Shown piece by piece: positions 34,483 to 42,770 of a stretch of 59,026 nucleotides of DNA. Each line of letters opens with the position of its first letter. Position 1 is the stretch's first letter. The notes under the pieces were generated by a model that ran no database searches, was not told the DNA's origin, and was given only the letters and a program-made list of their open reading frames with translations. The stretch is taken from assembly GCF_015472005.1 (NCBI RefSeq), contig NZ_BMAQ01000039.1, positions 1 through 59,026 on the forward strand, in the 5' to 3' direction. The position numbers were made by a program, and so were the translations under genes. The DNA comes from Insulibacter thermoxylanivorax (GTDB lineage: Bacteria; Bacillota; Bacilli; Paenibacillales; DA-C8).

Positions 34483-34522
34483 CCTGTATCTTAAATTACT
34501 TAATAGTAACATAAGATACAGG
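34483..34522 (-). terminator. Terminator of the AAC(6')-like gene
   Basis: CCTGTATCTTA pairs with TAAGATACAGG (11 bp) around an AT-rich loop, followed on the minus strand by TTTT. Confidence 0.7.
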
Positions 34523-34579
34523 CTGATTTTTATTCATTGATATTTAACTAAAGCACCCGATAGTAGAACAAGAAAAAGA

Positions 34580-35101
34580 TTATCTCTGGCTAATTCTATA
34601 TTCCATTAACCAACTTGTACCGTCGCTAATTTTTTTCACCTTTTTGAATCCACATTTTTCGTAACACCTTATTGCCCTAATATTGGAAACTACAGGATCT
34701 ACAATAATTATATCTACATCTTTGTCTTGAGAAATATATTCAATAAATATTCTTATCATTTTTGTTCCAATACCTTTATTAAAGAGGTTAGGAAAACCAA
34801 TAAATTGATCAATTCCATATACAGTTAAATTTGTAGAGTATCCAAATTCTTGGTGTTTTTCCTCATTTAATTTATATTGTTGCATAAAACCAATCGGAGT
34901 GCTTTCTAATTCAACAATATAAGGAATTACAGGTATGTCACCATTTATTCTTGGTTCGTATTTATCCTTAACTTGTTGCAATGTAAATGGAGAATTCACA
35001 TCTCCATAAAACTCTAAAACTTCTTTAGTACTTAGCCATTGAGTCATTACCTCATAATCAGTATGTTTCATCTTTCTAATTGATACAGAATTAGTATTCA
35101 T
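34580..35101 (-). CDS. GNAT acetyltransferase, AAC(6')-I-like aminoglycoside resistance type
   Basis: 173 residues from ATG 35101 (AGGGTGAGAGG upstream). The GNAT fold shows the features of the aminoglycoside 6'-N-acetyltransferase group related to the N-terminal half of AAC(6')-Ie: WLSTKEVLEFYGD, YGIDQFIGFPNLFNKGIGT (acetyl-CoA loop) and IRAIRCYEKCGF. It would acetylate the 6'-amine of aminoglycosides using acetyl-CoA. It is cargo of the Tn554-type remnant and is AT-rich like it. Substrate range cannot be read from sequence. Confidence 0.82.
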   Translation of the reverse strand: MNTNSVSIRKMKHTDYEVMTQWLSTKEVLEFYGDVNSPFTLQQVKDKYEPRINGDIPVIPYIVELESTPIGFMQQYKLNEEKHQEFGYSTNLTVYGIDQFIGFPNLFNKGIGTKMIRIFIEYISQDKDVDIIIVDPVVSNIRAIRCYEKCGFKKVKKISDGTSWLMEYRISQR

Positions 35102-35273
35102 ACCTCTCACCCTTTGCCAATACAAACTAATTTTAGTATTATTGAAGTTTTATTACAATAGCCTTATTAGAAAGTAAATAATCTATCATTTAGTCCAACA
35201 ACGTAACAAAATAAGCATAAATTTTTCTTGAATTATTACACCCAATAGTTGAAAAATAACAATGTATTACCAT

Positions 35274-35414
35274 TCAATTTAAGTTAAGAGGAAGCATCTT
35301 TCTTAATATCCTAATTTGTCCTCTATGATTGATTTCATCTTCAAAGGTATGAAACCATATAAAATAATTATTAGATAAATTGTTATCCCAAATCGCTTCT
35401 TCATATAACCACTT
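35274..35414 (-). pseudogene. DinB-family C-terminal remnant
   Basis: About 46 codons (starting DKWLYEEAIWDNN, then WFHTFEDEINHRGQIRIL) match the end of a DinB/YfiT-like metal-dependent protein, including the HRGQ motif. There is no start; it abuts the broken end of tnpA in another frame, marking a deletion junction. Confidence 0.6.
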
Positions 35415-35415
35415 G

Positions 35416-35970
35416 TCATTTCTTCGTATGACAAGCGTCAATAATTTGCTTAACTTCCTCTGCTGTCAATGTTCTTATCTGTTTCTTTTTAACCCTTAAC
35501 TTTAAGACATTCTTTTGGTATCTACCCTTATTAACATGATGTAAAAATCCTTTGAAGTTTCTTCCCTTTGCTTGTTTAAATACATCAATTGATTTAAATT
35601 CTCCTAATCTACTTAAATAATCAAGAAAACTCATAACGGCATTTAAAATTGTATTCACTGTCGTTTCTTCTCTTATGGCTTCTTTTGACTGAAGATCAAT
35701 TACATTATTTGCTGTTGGATATCTCAACCAACCTACGAAGTCTGCTAACAACTCAAAGTTAATATCATTAAGAATAACGCCTCTCTGTTCCATGAACTCA
35801 TACAGCAACTTTAAATGATAGCAGTATGCTTTAATGGTATTTGGAGACTTACCAGTGTTATCTAAGTATTTAATAAATTTCATTACTGGTTCAATTAGCT
35901 GGTATTCTTTATCTAGTAATAAATACAATGGATTCGGCTTATTCTCCACTTCTATCCTTTGAACCCTCAC
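35416..35970 (-). pseudogene. tnpA: Tn554-type transposase A (tyrosine recombinase), N-terminal half only
   Basis: 184 residues from GTG 35970 (GAGGGGGG upstream). The N-terminal core-binding domain is intact (MKFIKYLDNTGKSPNTIKAY, FVGWLRYP), very like Tn554 TnpA as I remember it, which has about 361 residues. The frame stops at a TGA right after the IDACHTK stretch, where the catalytic domain with R-H-R-Y should begin. No recombinase activity is possible. Confidence 0.85.
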
Positions 35971-36107
35971 ACGCGCCCCCCTCTTTAAACACTTTAAGTA
36001 CTACAAATTATAAACCTTGTTAATTTTTATTTAAAGTAAAATCTCCCTTTAACATCTCCTCCTGAACTACTTTAACTACTATTATTTATTATACTATGGT
36101 TAACCGC

Positions 36108-36330
36108 TCACCCGTTGGATGCGCATGCGAGAATCTCCGGCGCCGAATACGGCAAACCCGTCACCATCGGCCATAACGTGTGGATCGGCGGGAAGGCGAT
36201 CATCAACCCCGGTGTGCGCATCGGGAACAATGTGGTCATCGCTTCCGGCGCCGTGGTGACGAAGGATGTTCCAGACAACATCGTCGTTGGCGGCAACCCG
36301 GCTAAGATCATTAAGCATTTGGATGAATAG
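36108..36330 (+). pseudogene. maa: Maltose O-acetyltransferase, 3' part
   Basis: Continuation of the interrupted gene: [17 protein letters not shown], the left-handed beta-helix repeats [24 protein letters not shown], and the usual end [11 protein letters not shown]. The catalytic His lies at the junction. Some translation could start at ATG 36115, but the piece lacks the acceptor-binding N-terminal domain. Confidence 0.88.
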
Positions 36331-36347
36331 ATGAACATACTTAATAA

Positions 36348-36372
36348 GGGGCCTGCCTCGATGGCAAGCCCC
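36348..36372 (+). terminator. Terminator of the acetyltransferase gene
   Basis: GGGGCCTGCC pairs with GGCAAGCCCC (one mismatch), then CTATCTTTTG. Confidence 0.75.
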
Positions 36373-36493
36373 CTATCTTTTGTTCGCGTATCATTAATCC
36401 CTGCATCTTGGATTCCTGTGCATCTTGATCCTCATGCACTTGCTCCCTATACAATTTGCTTCATATGCACCATGCTTCCCATGCTCTGTTCCA

Positions 36494-37237
36494 TCAACTT
36501 TCCATACGGCGATCCGCATACACCGCCATCGCGTCGCGCATGAATGCGGCGAGTCCTTCCCCGAACTGGTCGATATTCTTCGTGAACCGCTCATCGTCGA
36601 CATACAGCTGTCCGAGTCCTTTGAACGCTTCCAGGGAATAGTGTCCGAACCGGTTCAACGCTCGGTACCACTCCTCGATCGCCGCCTGTGCTTCCTCCGA
36701 TTCCGGCGATCCGTGACGCAGCTGAGCCAGCTTCGAGTAGATCGCATGGATCTCGTCCTGCAGAGCCTTCATCTCCGCCTCTGACATCTTGCCGAGTTTC
36801 GCTTTCGATTCATCCACTGCCTGATCGCCCCACCGCTCCCGCGCTTCCTGTTCATAAGGATTGCGGCTGAAGTCGAAGCCTTGGAATTTTTCTTCAACAG
36901 TCATCTTGATTTCCCCTTTCATATGTTGGATCGTTTTGTCGATGGTTGTGATCAATTGGTCAAGCCGATCCCGCTTCTCGATCAGCATCTTCCGATGCAG
37001 CTCCAGCGCCGCCTGCCGGTCATAGGCTGGATCGCTCATGATCTCTTTGATCTGCTTCAATGAGAAGCCGAGTTCCCTGAAGAACAAGATCTCTTGCAAG
37101 GTTTCCAGATTGCGCTCCGAGTATACCCGGTAACCGGCTTCGGTGACCTCGTCCGGGATAAGTAAACCGATCTCATCGTAGTAATGGAGCGTCCGCACAC
37201 TGATGCCGGCTAGTTCAGCCGCTTCTTTTACGTGCAT
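36494..37237 (-). CDS. MerR-family regulator with TipAS ligand-binding domain (TipAL/Mta-like)
   Basis: 247 residues from ATG 37237 (GGGAGG ten bases upstream). An N-terminal MerR winged helix (HVKEAAELAGISVRTLHYYDEIGLL) and coiled coil (to about 105) are followed by a TipAS domain (about 115-245; WGDQAVDESKAKL, RFTKNIDQFGEGLAAFMRDA). TipAS domains bind peptide antibiotics such as thiostrepton or multiple drugs. It is divergent from a Tet-like GTPase gene, and both promoters have 19-bp spacers, so it probably activates both on sensing a drug. Confidence 0.9.
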   Translation of the reverse strand: MHVKEAAELAGISVRTLHYYDEIGLLIPDEVTEAGYRVYSERNLETLQEILFFRELGFSLKQIKEIMSDPAYDRQAALELHRKMLIEKRDRLDQLITTIDKTIQHMKGEIKMTVEEKFQGFDFSRNPYEQEARERWGDQAVDESKAKLGKMSEAEMKALQDEIHAIYSKLAQLRHGSPESEEAQAAIEEWYRALNRFGHYSLEAFKGLGQLYVDDERFTKNIDQFGEGLAAFMRDAMAVYADRRMES

Positions 37238-37264
37238 CGGTTCGTGTACCTCCCTTCGCTGTCT

Positions 37265-37295
37265 ACTATAGGGTATCACGCAGCGTGAGGATCAA
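37265..37295 (-). promoter_or_regulatory. MerR-type autoregulated promoter of the TipA-like gene
   Basis: -35 TTGATC and -10 TATAGT with a 19-bp spacer containing the perfect dyad TCACGC-A-GCGTGA. The over-long spacer with a central dyad is the hallmark of MerR-activated promoters. Confidence 0.7.
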
Positions 37296-37352
37296 CTCTT
37301 TTTTTGTTCCCAACATAGTCCCATGATGTTGCATCATTCATTATCCCCATCG

Positions 37353-37383
37353 TGGACTCCATCATTGGGTCTGATGATATAAT
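37353..37383 (+). promoter_or_regulatory. MerR-type promoter of the Tet-like GTPase gene
   Basis: -35 TGGACT, -10 TATAAT, spacer 19 bp with the dyad CATCA-N7-TGATG. An ATGATG-TTG-CATCAT inverted repeat lies just upstream (37323-37337). Confidence 0.6.
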
Positions 37384-37427
37384 GAAAGAAACATCTGATT
37401 GACATTCAGGGATAGGAGTTTACTCAG

Positions 37428-39377
37428 ATGAACATCACCTTTGGGATCTTGGCTCATGTCGATGCGGGGAAGACGACGTTCTCCGAAGCGCTGCTGTATC
37501 ATACACGCAGCATTAAGCGGCGCGGCCGTGTTGACCATCAGGATGCTTTCTTGGACAGTCATGAGTTAGAGAAGCAGCGAGGCATTACGATTTTCTCCGA
37601 TCAAGCCTTCTTCACCATCGGGGACGATACCTACTATCTCATCGATACTCCGGGCCACGTAGACTTCTCGCCGGAGATGGAGCGAGCCGTTCAAGTCATG
37701 GATTATGCCGTCGTGATCATCAGCGGAGTGGAGGGCATCGAAGGGCATACGGAGACGGTGTGGCGGCTTCTGCGGAAGCACCGGGTGCCGGCATTTATCT
37801 TCATCAACAAAATGGACCGCACCGGTGCCGACGCTGCACGGGTGCTTGAAGAGATTCGCACCCATCTGACCGCTGATGTATGTGATCTGTCAGGAGTCGC
37901 TGAAGGGCAGATGCCGGAAGAAGTGATCGAATTCCTCGCCGAACGGGATGAGGAGCTGCTGGAGCACTATATGGAGCAGGGATATCATGCCGATCTGTGG
38001 CTGACGAAACTGCGCCAGATGGTCCGGGGCGGCCGCGTGGTGCCGTGCTTAAGCGGCTCTGCTCTGCATGATCTCGGTGTGCGGGAGTTCCTCGACCTGT
38101 TCACCTTGCTTACCGAGACCGAATATGATGAGAGCCAGCCCTTCGCCGGAAGGGTCTATAAGATCCGCCATGATGAACAAGGCGTACGCCTCACCTATAT
38201 CAAAGCGATCAGCGGCGCGCTCCATGTGCGGGACGATCTCCCCTATGGGGATGGGATCATGGAAAAAGTAACCCAGATTCGCAAGGTCAACGGTCATCAG
38301 GTGCAGCAAGTTGACCGCGTCACTGCCGGTGAATTGTTTGCCGTGACCGGGCTGACGGCCGTCCGCGTCGGCGACGGCGTTGGCACCTGCCGTGAACAGG
38401 CTTCATTCGAACTGGTCCCGACCTTGCGTTCTAAGGTTGTCGCGGAACCCGGAGTAAATATGAAGGAAGTCTATGCGCTCTTTCGCATGCTGGATGCAGA
38501 AGATCCCTCGCTGCATGTTACTTGGGAAGAACGATTGCAGCAGATCCATATCCATGTGATGGGGAAGATTCAGTTGGAAGTGCTGAAACATATCGTCGCC
38601 GACCGTTTCCGGCTGCAAGTGGACTTCGAGCCCCCGGAGATCCTCTACCGGGAGACGATCGAACAGCCGGTCATGGGATACGGTCACTTCGAACCGCTGC
38701 GCCACTATGCAGAGGTACATCTGCGGATCGAGCCGGCACCCAGGAACAGCGGGATTACCTTCGCAAACGAATGCCGCCCCGATGACCTGCCCGTCGGCAT
38801 GCAGAACTTGGTCAAGCAACATATCTTTGAACGGGAGCATCACGGTCTGCTTACCGGTTCCCCTTTGACCGATGTGAAGATCACCCTCGTAAAGGGCCGT
38901 GCCCATAACAAACATACCCATGGCGGGGATTTCCGCGAGGCTACCTTCCGAGCGCTCCGCCAAGGATTGGAGAAGGCGCGCAACATCCTGCTGGAACCAG
39001 TTTATGAAGTGAAGATTCAAGTCCAGCTCGATCACATGGGACGGGTGCTGAGCGATATCCAAGCGGCCAGCGGCCGCTTCGAACCGCCGATCACGGAAGG
39101 TGACCAGGCGATCATCCATGCCGTCGTGCCTGTGGCAACCTTCATGGACTACGGGACGACTCTCGCTTCCCTCACCAAGGGCAAGGGACGGATCAGCATG
39201 GCTTACGCTGGTTATGAGCGCTGCCATAACGAAGTGGAGGTCATCGCTCGCATAGGTTATGACAAGGATGCCGATCCGGAGTATACCTCCTCCTCAATCT
39301 TCTGCACCAAGGGCCAAAGCTTCTCCGTCCCCTGGTACGAAGCCGAAGCGATGATGCACTGCCCGATCGAAGAATAA
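37428..39377 (+). CDS. Tet(M)-like ribosome-protection GTPase
   Basis: 649 residues, close to Tet(M) length (about 639). Domain I has G1 AHVDAGKTT (9-17), the G3 DTPGHVDF, and G4 NKMD; EF-G-like domains II-V follow, including the domain IV/V stretches KHIFEREHHGLLTG and SDIQAASGRFEPP. These proteins resemble EF-G and release tetracycline from the ribosome; divergent members may have other translational roles. It sits divergent from a drug-type TipA regulator, which favours inducible protection. Substrate not assigned. Confidence 0.85.
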   Translation: MNITFGILAHVDAGKTTFSEALLYHTRSIKRRGRVDHQDAFLDSHELEKQRGITIFSDQAFFTIGDDTYYLIDTPGHVDFSPEMERAVQVMDYAVVIISGVEGIEGHTETVWRLLRKHRVPAFIFINKMDRTGADAARVLEEIRTHLTADVCDLSGVAEGQMPEEVIEFLAERDEELLEHYMEQGYHADLWLTKLRQMVRGGRVVPCLSGSALHDLGVREFLDLFTLLTETEYDESQPFAGRVYKIRHDEQGVRLTYIKAISGALHVRDDLPYGDGIMEKVTQIRKVNGHQVQQVDRVTAGELFAVTGLTAVRVGDGVGTCREQASFELVPTLRSKVVAEPGVNMKEVYALFRMLDAEDPSLHVTWEERLQQIHIHVMGKIQLEVLKHIVADRFRLQVDFEPPEILYRETIEQPVMGYGHFEPLRHYAEVHLRIEPAPRNSGITFANECRPDDLPVGMQNLVKQHIFEREHHGLLTGSPLTDVKITLVKGRAHNKHTHGGDFREATFRALRQGLEKARNILLEPVYEVKIQVQLDHMGRVLSDIQAASGRFEPPITEGDQAIIHAVVPVATFMDYGTTLASLTKGKGRISMAYAGYERCHNEVEVIARIGYDKDADPEYTSSSIFCTKGQSFSVPWYEAEAMMHCPIEE

Positions 39378-39381
39378 TGAA

Positions 39382-39404
39382 AGCCGCCCCTGGGGCGGCT
39401 TCTT
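39382..39404 (+). terminator. Terminator of the Tet-like gene
   Basis: AGCCGCCCC and GGGGCGGCT flank a single T, followed by TCTTTG. Confidence 0.8.
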
Positions 39405-39620
39405 TGTATTGCTCATCATGGCTGACATGGCGCCGTTTGTCGCATCGCAATGTGTTGAAGGCTGTATAACTGGCGCTGCGGGATCAAGTTTGCAATTGGA
39501 GTATACGATACGATGCGGGTGTTTCGACGGAAGTGATGCGTTAGAAGCGATGCGACACAACTGAGTACTGTTTTTGTACGAAAAATAGCTCAAAACCTCG
39601 CGCTTCAGTTTAATAATCGG

Positions 39621-39751
39621 GTTTTTGTCCGAGATTTAGGATAAAACCGGAAGGGCAAACGTCCGATTCATTGATTTTATCCTAAAATCGGGATAACTCC
39701 ATCGGATTGGCCGTCACCCGGGCGCTCTTTGTCCTAAAAATCGTATAAAAT
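39621..39751. repeat. Second cluster of TTTATCC-type palindromic repeats
   Basis: Three imperfect copies at about 39624, 39674 and 39728 of the dyad also present at 7894-8066. It lies between the Tet-like gene and the small gene at 39823, with no gene of its own. Confidence 0.65.
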
Positions 39752-39822
39752 GCCGCACACCCCAGCAGCTGCCGGCCAATGCTATCCTCATAATCGCATG
39801 AATCCGCACGCCAAACTTCCCA

Positions 39823-40035
39823 TCAATCCCCCGTCTGATGATCAACTTCGGGTATACGCGCGAATTCCGGCAGCCGCTCGAAGATCCCGTGGATCTCTTC
39901 CAAGCACTGTTCGCTGGTCATACCGCCATCCCCGCTGCACACCATATCCACATTCGCTGCGATCAGCATAAGTATGCTCTTGGCTTCCGATTCACTAAGA
40001 GAGCGGATCTTGTTCCTGACTGCCGCCAAATGCAT
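39823..40035 (-). CDS. Small hypothetical protein
   Basis: 70 residues from ATG 40035, preceded by AGGAGG with 9-10 bases of spacing. It appears helical, with a SLSESEAKSILMLIAANVDM stretch at about 12-31, and acidic toward the C-terminus; no signal peptide. I do not recognise the family. The strong SD and sensible composition support a real gene. It is 138 bases downstream of the antiporter gene on the same strand. Confidence 0.6.
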   Translation of the reverse strand: MHLAAVRNKIRSLSESEAKSILMLIAANVDMVCSGDGGMTSEQCLEEIHGIFERLPEFARIPEVDHQTGD

Positions 40036-40172
40036 CCTTTTTCGCCTCCTGACCCCCATGAATCTGCCTTACCCAAATACATTCTTACGCCTTCTAGCTT
40101 CTACCTTCTACCTTACGCCTGCCGCGCCTGCCGCTGCATCACCCATGCACCAGCCGTTCAGCGATATACAAC

Positions 40173-41345
40173 CTAAGCCTGGGATGTACTTCTCTCCTTC
40201 CGTACCCCGAAGAACACCTTCAGCATCGGCGGGGTAACAACGGTCGTTAAGATCACCACGATGATCGCCGAAGTGTAGTATTCCGGGTGCAGCAATCCGC
40301 TCTCCAGGCCCATCGCAGCCAAGATCAAGGCAACTTCGCCCCGTGATACCATCCCCGAACCGATGCCCATGGAAGAACGGTTATTAAAGCCTGACAGCTT
40401 AGCACCCAATCCGCTGCCGATGAATTTGGACAGGACAGCGATCAACGAGAATACAATAAGGAATCCCGCTTGATAGCCGATCCCTTCAAAGGATACGGCC
40501 AGACCGATACTGACGAAGAAGAAAGGAACGAAGATCCCATTGGCGATAGGATCCACCTTGTGTTCGATCTCTTCTCTGAACTTCGTCTGCCCAATGGCGA
40601 TCCCAGCGAAGAATGTACCGATGATCCCGGCTACACCGAGAGACTCCGCGAAGTAAGCCAGACCAAAGGCGATGATCAAGCCCCCGCTGAGAACTGCTGC
40701 CGTCACTTTGAGCTTCGAGAAGATCTTAATAAACACCGGTACAAGCCATCTGGATACTCCAAATAGAACAAAGAAGAATCCCGCCATCATAGCAAGCATC
40801 AGCCCGATGTTGGTGTCCGCTTCCGTTCCTGTGCCGAAGACACTCATCGCTATGGCGATCAAGATCACGACTAAGATATCGTCCAGCACGGCTGCTCCCA
40901 GCAATGCAGAGCCTTCCTTCGTATTCAGCCAGCCAAGCTCTCTCAGCGTCTGTACGGAGATGCTGACAGAGGTAGCTGACAGCAGCAAACCCATGAAGAT
41001 CGCTTCGGCCGTCGTGAAATCGAAGAACTGAGCCGCAGCATAAGTTAAAACAATCGGCATAAGAACCCCGCCGACAGCAATTAGTACGGCTGCCTTCATG
41101 TTCTGATTGAGATCTTTGAGATCCGTCTCCAAGCCTGCCAAGAACATCAGCAGCAGAACCCCAATCTGGCTGAAGACATCAAAGACATCCGAACCCTGCA
41201 CCCAACCCAGCACCGCAGGGCCGATGATGATCCCGATGATGATCTTGCCTAATACGGAAGGCTGACCTAAGCGAACGCTGAGATCTCCGGCAACTTTTAC
41301 TGCAAATAAGACCAAAATCAATTGTATAATGAACTCTAGTACCAA
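40173..41345 (-). CDS. CPA2-family Na+(K+)/H+ antiporter (NapA/GerN/KefB-like)
   Basis: 390 residues with about twelve membrane helices and no cytosolic RCK domain. The conserved CPA2 features are LGKIIIGIIIGPAVLG, the unwound helix LAGLETDL, and the ion-binding region GAAVLDDILVVILIA with its paired Asp. The start is TTG after AGGAGGAG. It exchanges Na+ or K+ for protons. An inverted copy of its RBS and first codons lies at 50993-51057. Confidence 0.88.
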   Translation of the reverse strand: MVLEFIIQLILVLFAVKVAGDLSVRLGQPSVLGKIIIGIIIGPAVLGWVQGSDVFDVFSQIGVLLLMFLAGLETDLKDLNQNMKAAVLIAVGGVLMPIVLTYAAAQFFDFTTAEAIFMGLLLSATSVSISVQTLRELGWLNTKEGSALLGAAVLDDILVVILIAIAMSVFGTGTEADTNIGLMLAMMAGFFFVLFGVSRWLVPVFIKIFSKLKVTAAVLSGGLIIAFGLAYFAESLGVAGIIGTFFAGIAIGQTKFREEIEHKVDPIANGIFVPFFFVSIGLAVSFEGIGYQAGFLIVFSLIAVLSKFIGSGLGAKLSGFNNRSSMGIGSGMVSRGEVALILAAMGLESGLLHPEYYTSAIIVVILTTVVTPPMLKVFFGVRKERSTSQA

Positions 41346-41384
41346 TTTGTCTCCTCCTGCATCATCTAAAAATTAAATCATCTT
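41319..41384 (-). repeat. Inverted repeat copy 1: RBS and 5' end of the antiporter gene
   Basis: About 65 bp shared, with four or five mismatches, with 50993-51057 in opposite orientation. It covers AAGATG...TTTAATTTTT, the AGGAGGAG SD, the TTG start and the first eight codons. Confidence 0.85.
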
Positions 41385-41495
41385 GCATGCTGTCGCTGTA
41401 AATCATATAGTCGTCATCTTTCATGTTCTATACCCCTGCTAAATCTGTTAAAATGCATCCCCCCTCCTATCAACCCAAAACCCAAAAAATGCAAA

Positions 41496-41522
41496 AAGGA
41501 GCCTGATTTGACAGACTCCTCC
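41496..41522 (-). terminator. Minus-strand intrinsic terminator upstream of the antiporter gene
   Basis: AGGAGTCTG pairs with CAGGCTCCT, then TTTTT, inside a longer AGCCTGAT/ATCAGGCT helix. Which gene it closes is unclear, since 41523-41780 holds only short broken frames. Confidence 0.6.
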
Positions 41523-41829
41523 TTAATTCCAATCAGGCTATTCGATTGATCATGCCCTCCAATATTATAGCGGCTTTGATAGGCATTGTAAACTTCCACC
41601 CGTTCCATGCAGTTCAAGGAATGATGCAGATGCCCATGCTGAGAAGAGACCTTGCTCTGAAACACGATCCGCCCGTCGACTCATTGTCAGAAGTCCAATG
41701 GAGCGGCATCTTCGATGCGATGACAAGACATGTACCGCGCTTTCGATGGCCAAGGTTATCCAAAGGTTATCCAAAGGTAAGCTGCGGTTTGATTCTAAAT
41801 GAATCACTCCGCAGCTTTTCATCTTCCAT
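41523..41829. other. Apparent gene debris without a supported gene
   Basis: Short minus-strand frames (for example one reading VFQSKVSSQHGHLHHSLN) look coding-like but have no start and no recognised family. A hairpin at 41781-41817 (AGCTGCGG/CCGCAGCT) probably ended the decayed crcB copy. Confidence 0.4.
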
Positions 41830-42067
41830 TCATATCCCAATATAAAATCCAAGCCAAGCAGATCCTATACCTAATAGATACGACAATCCCATATAGATCA
41901 CACTTGTTTTTCCTTCACCCGAATTTATCATATTGAAGTTCTCCATCTTAAACGTAGAAAACGTCGTAAAAGCGCCCATAAACCCTGTTCCCAATAACAA
42001 AGAAATCGGCCCATGAATCCTGCTGCTAACAAGCGATCCCCGCTATGCCGATCCATACATAGTTCAT
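41830..42067 (-). pseudogene. crcB: Decayed fluoride channel gene (crcB) with internal deletion
   Basis: Begins MNYVWIGIAGIAC from ATG 42067 (TAGGAGTG upstream), then hits a stop; the C-terminal half continues in another frame (LLLGTGFMGAFTTFSTFKME ... YMGLSYLLGIG) to the stop at 41830. The central part of CrcB is lost. It is closely related to the intact crcB2 at 47585. A terminator-bearing leader like that of the intact copy precedes it. Confidence 0.85.
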
Positions 42068-42077
42068 GAAAGTCACT

Positions 42078-42170
42078 CCTATATAAAAACAAACTCCTGC
42101 CCATACACATTACATCGGCAGGAACCATCAAGATCGTCCGCTTCTATTCGAGTTCAAACACGTATTGCTT
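42078..42170 (-). promoter_or_regulatory. Degenerate fluoride-riboswitch-like leader of the crcB pseudogene
   Basis: The 3' half keeps the crcB-motif pattern (TTGATGGTTCCTGCC, then the terminator CCTGCC/GGCAGG with TTTGTTTTT), followed by the SD and the broken gene. The 5' half lacks the GGCGATGG/CGCC pseudoknot element of the intact riboswitch at 48353, so binding is doubtful. Confidence 0.45.
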
Positions 42171-42212
42171 TACCTGCTGAAGGCTATGACGGCACCCAGA
42201 TGTCGTTGGTTT

Positions 42213-42317
42213 CTAGTTTTTCCCTTTTTCTGGTTTGACGTAGAAACTCTGCTCCTTTGCTGTTTGGATAATCTGGTATTCGGGAAATAGAATTTTAAGC
42301 AGTTTTCTCCAATCCAT
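42213..42317 (-). CDS. 34-residue basic small protein
   Basis: AAGGAG sits eight bases before the ATG at 42317. The product (starting MDWRKLLKILFPEYQII) has an amphipathic, partly hydrophobic N-terminal half and a Lys-rich tail. No family is recognised; it ends about 40 bases upstream of the degraded riboswitch leader on the same strand. The SD is the main evidence. Confidence 0.4.
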   Translation of the reverse strand: MDWRKLLKILFPEYQIIQTAKEQSFYVKPEKGKN

Positions 42318-42499
42318 GTTTTAATCTCCTTGCAGATATTCATCGTGATGGCTAAACCGGACAGTGCATAAACGCCAGCTGCAGCGATTTATCCGGTAAC
42401 CTTATGCTGCATTTTAACACTCGCACAAGCCCGTCAGCGATTAACTATTGGTTCTAATTCAACGAAATATTGATAAATCCTCTATCGACAAAAACGGGA

Positions 42500-42650
42500 A
42501 CAAAAAAGCGAATGACAAGGCATACGCCTGCCATCGCTCTCATTTGCTCCCCTTAATGAACGTTCATATCCATGGCTCTCATTTTATCCAGCTCTTTTTT
42601 TCTTTTCTCTCGAAGATAGGTCCGCCCGCTCTTCCATTCTCCCAACAGAA
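42500..42650. repeat. Partial duplicate of 51477-51627 (direct repeat)
   Basis: About 150 bp, over 90 percent alike by eye, in the same orientation as the end and terminator of the small membrane protein gene at 51536-51823. It carries the last ~25 codons and the terminator, then breaks off at the CCCAACAGAA sequence. Confidence 0.85.
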
Positions 42651-42693
42651 TTATTTTTTACAAACTTTTTCCTTCGCCCTAGAGTCACAACAA

Positions 42694-42712
42694 AACCGCC
42701 ACAAAGGCGGTT
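42694..42712 (-). terminator. Terminator after the unknown gene at 42771
   Basis: AACCGCC pairs with GGCGGTT around TTTGT, followed on the minus strand by TTGTTGTG. Confidence 0.6.
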
Positions 42713-42770
42713 TAATGGACGGGTTTAGAAGGGTTTTGAAACGGTGGATTAGATACTCCGATAATCGTTC

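Larger units (their letters stand above)
34379..36107. mobile_element. Tn554-family transposon remnant (about 1.73 kb)
   Basis: A sharply AT-rich block inserted in the maltose acetyltransferase gene. It carries the 5' half of a Tn554-type tnpA close to its right edge, a DinB-family remnant and an AAC(6')-like gene. No terminal inverted repeats or clear target duplication (only GC on each side) is seen, as expected for Tn554, which uses tyrosine recombinases. tnpB, tnpC and the end of tnpA are missing, so it cannot move by itself. Confidence 0.85.

Noticed and set aside
37384-37427. Attenuator in front of the Tet-like GTPase gene
   Set aside because: The predicted leader is only about 40 nt and contains no terminator; promoter-level MerR control explains the layout better.
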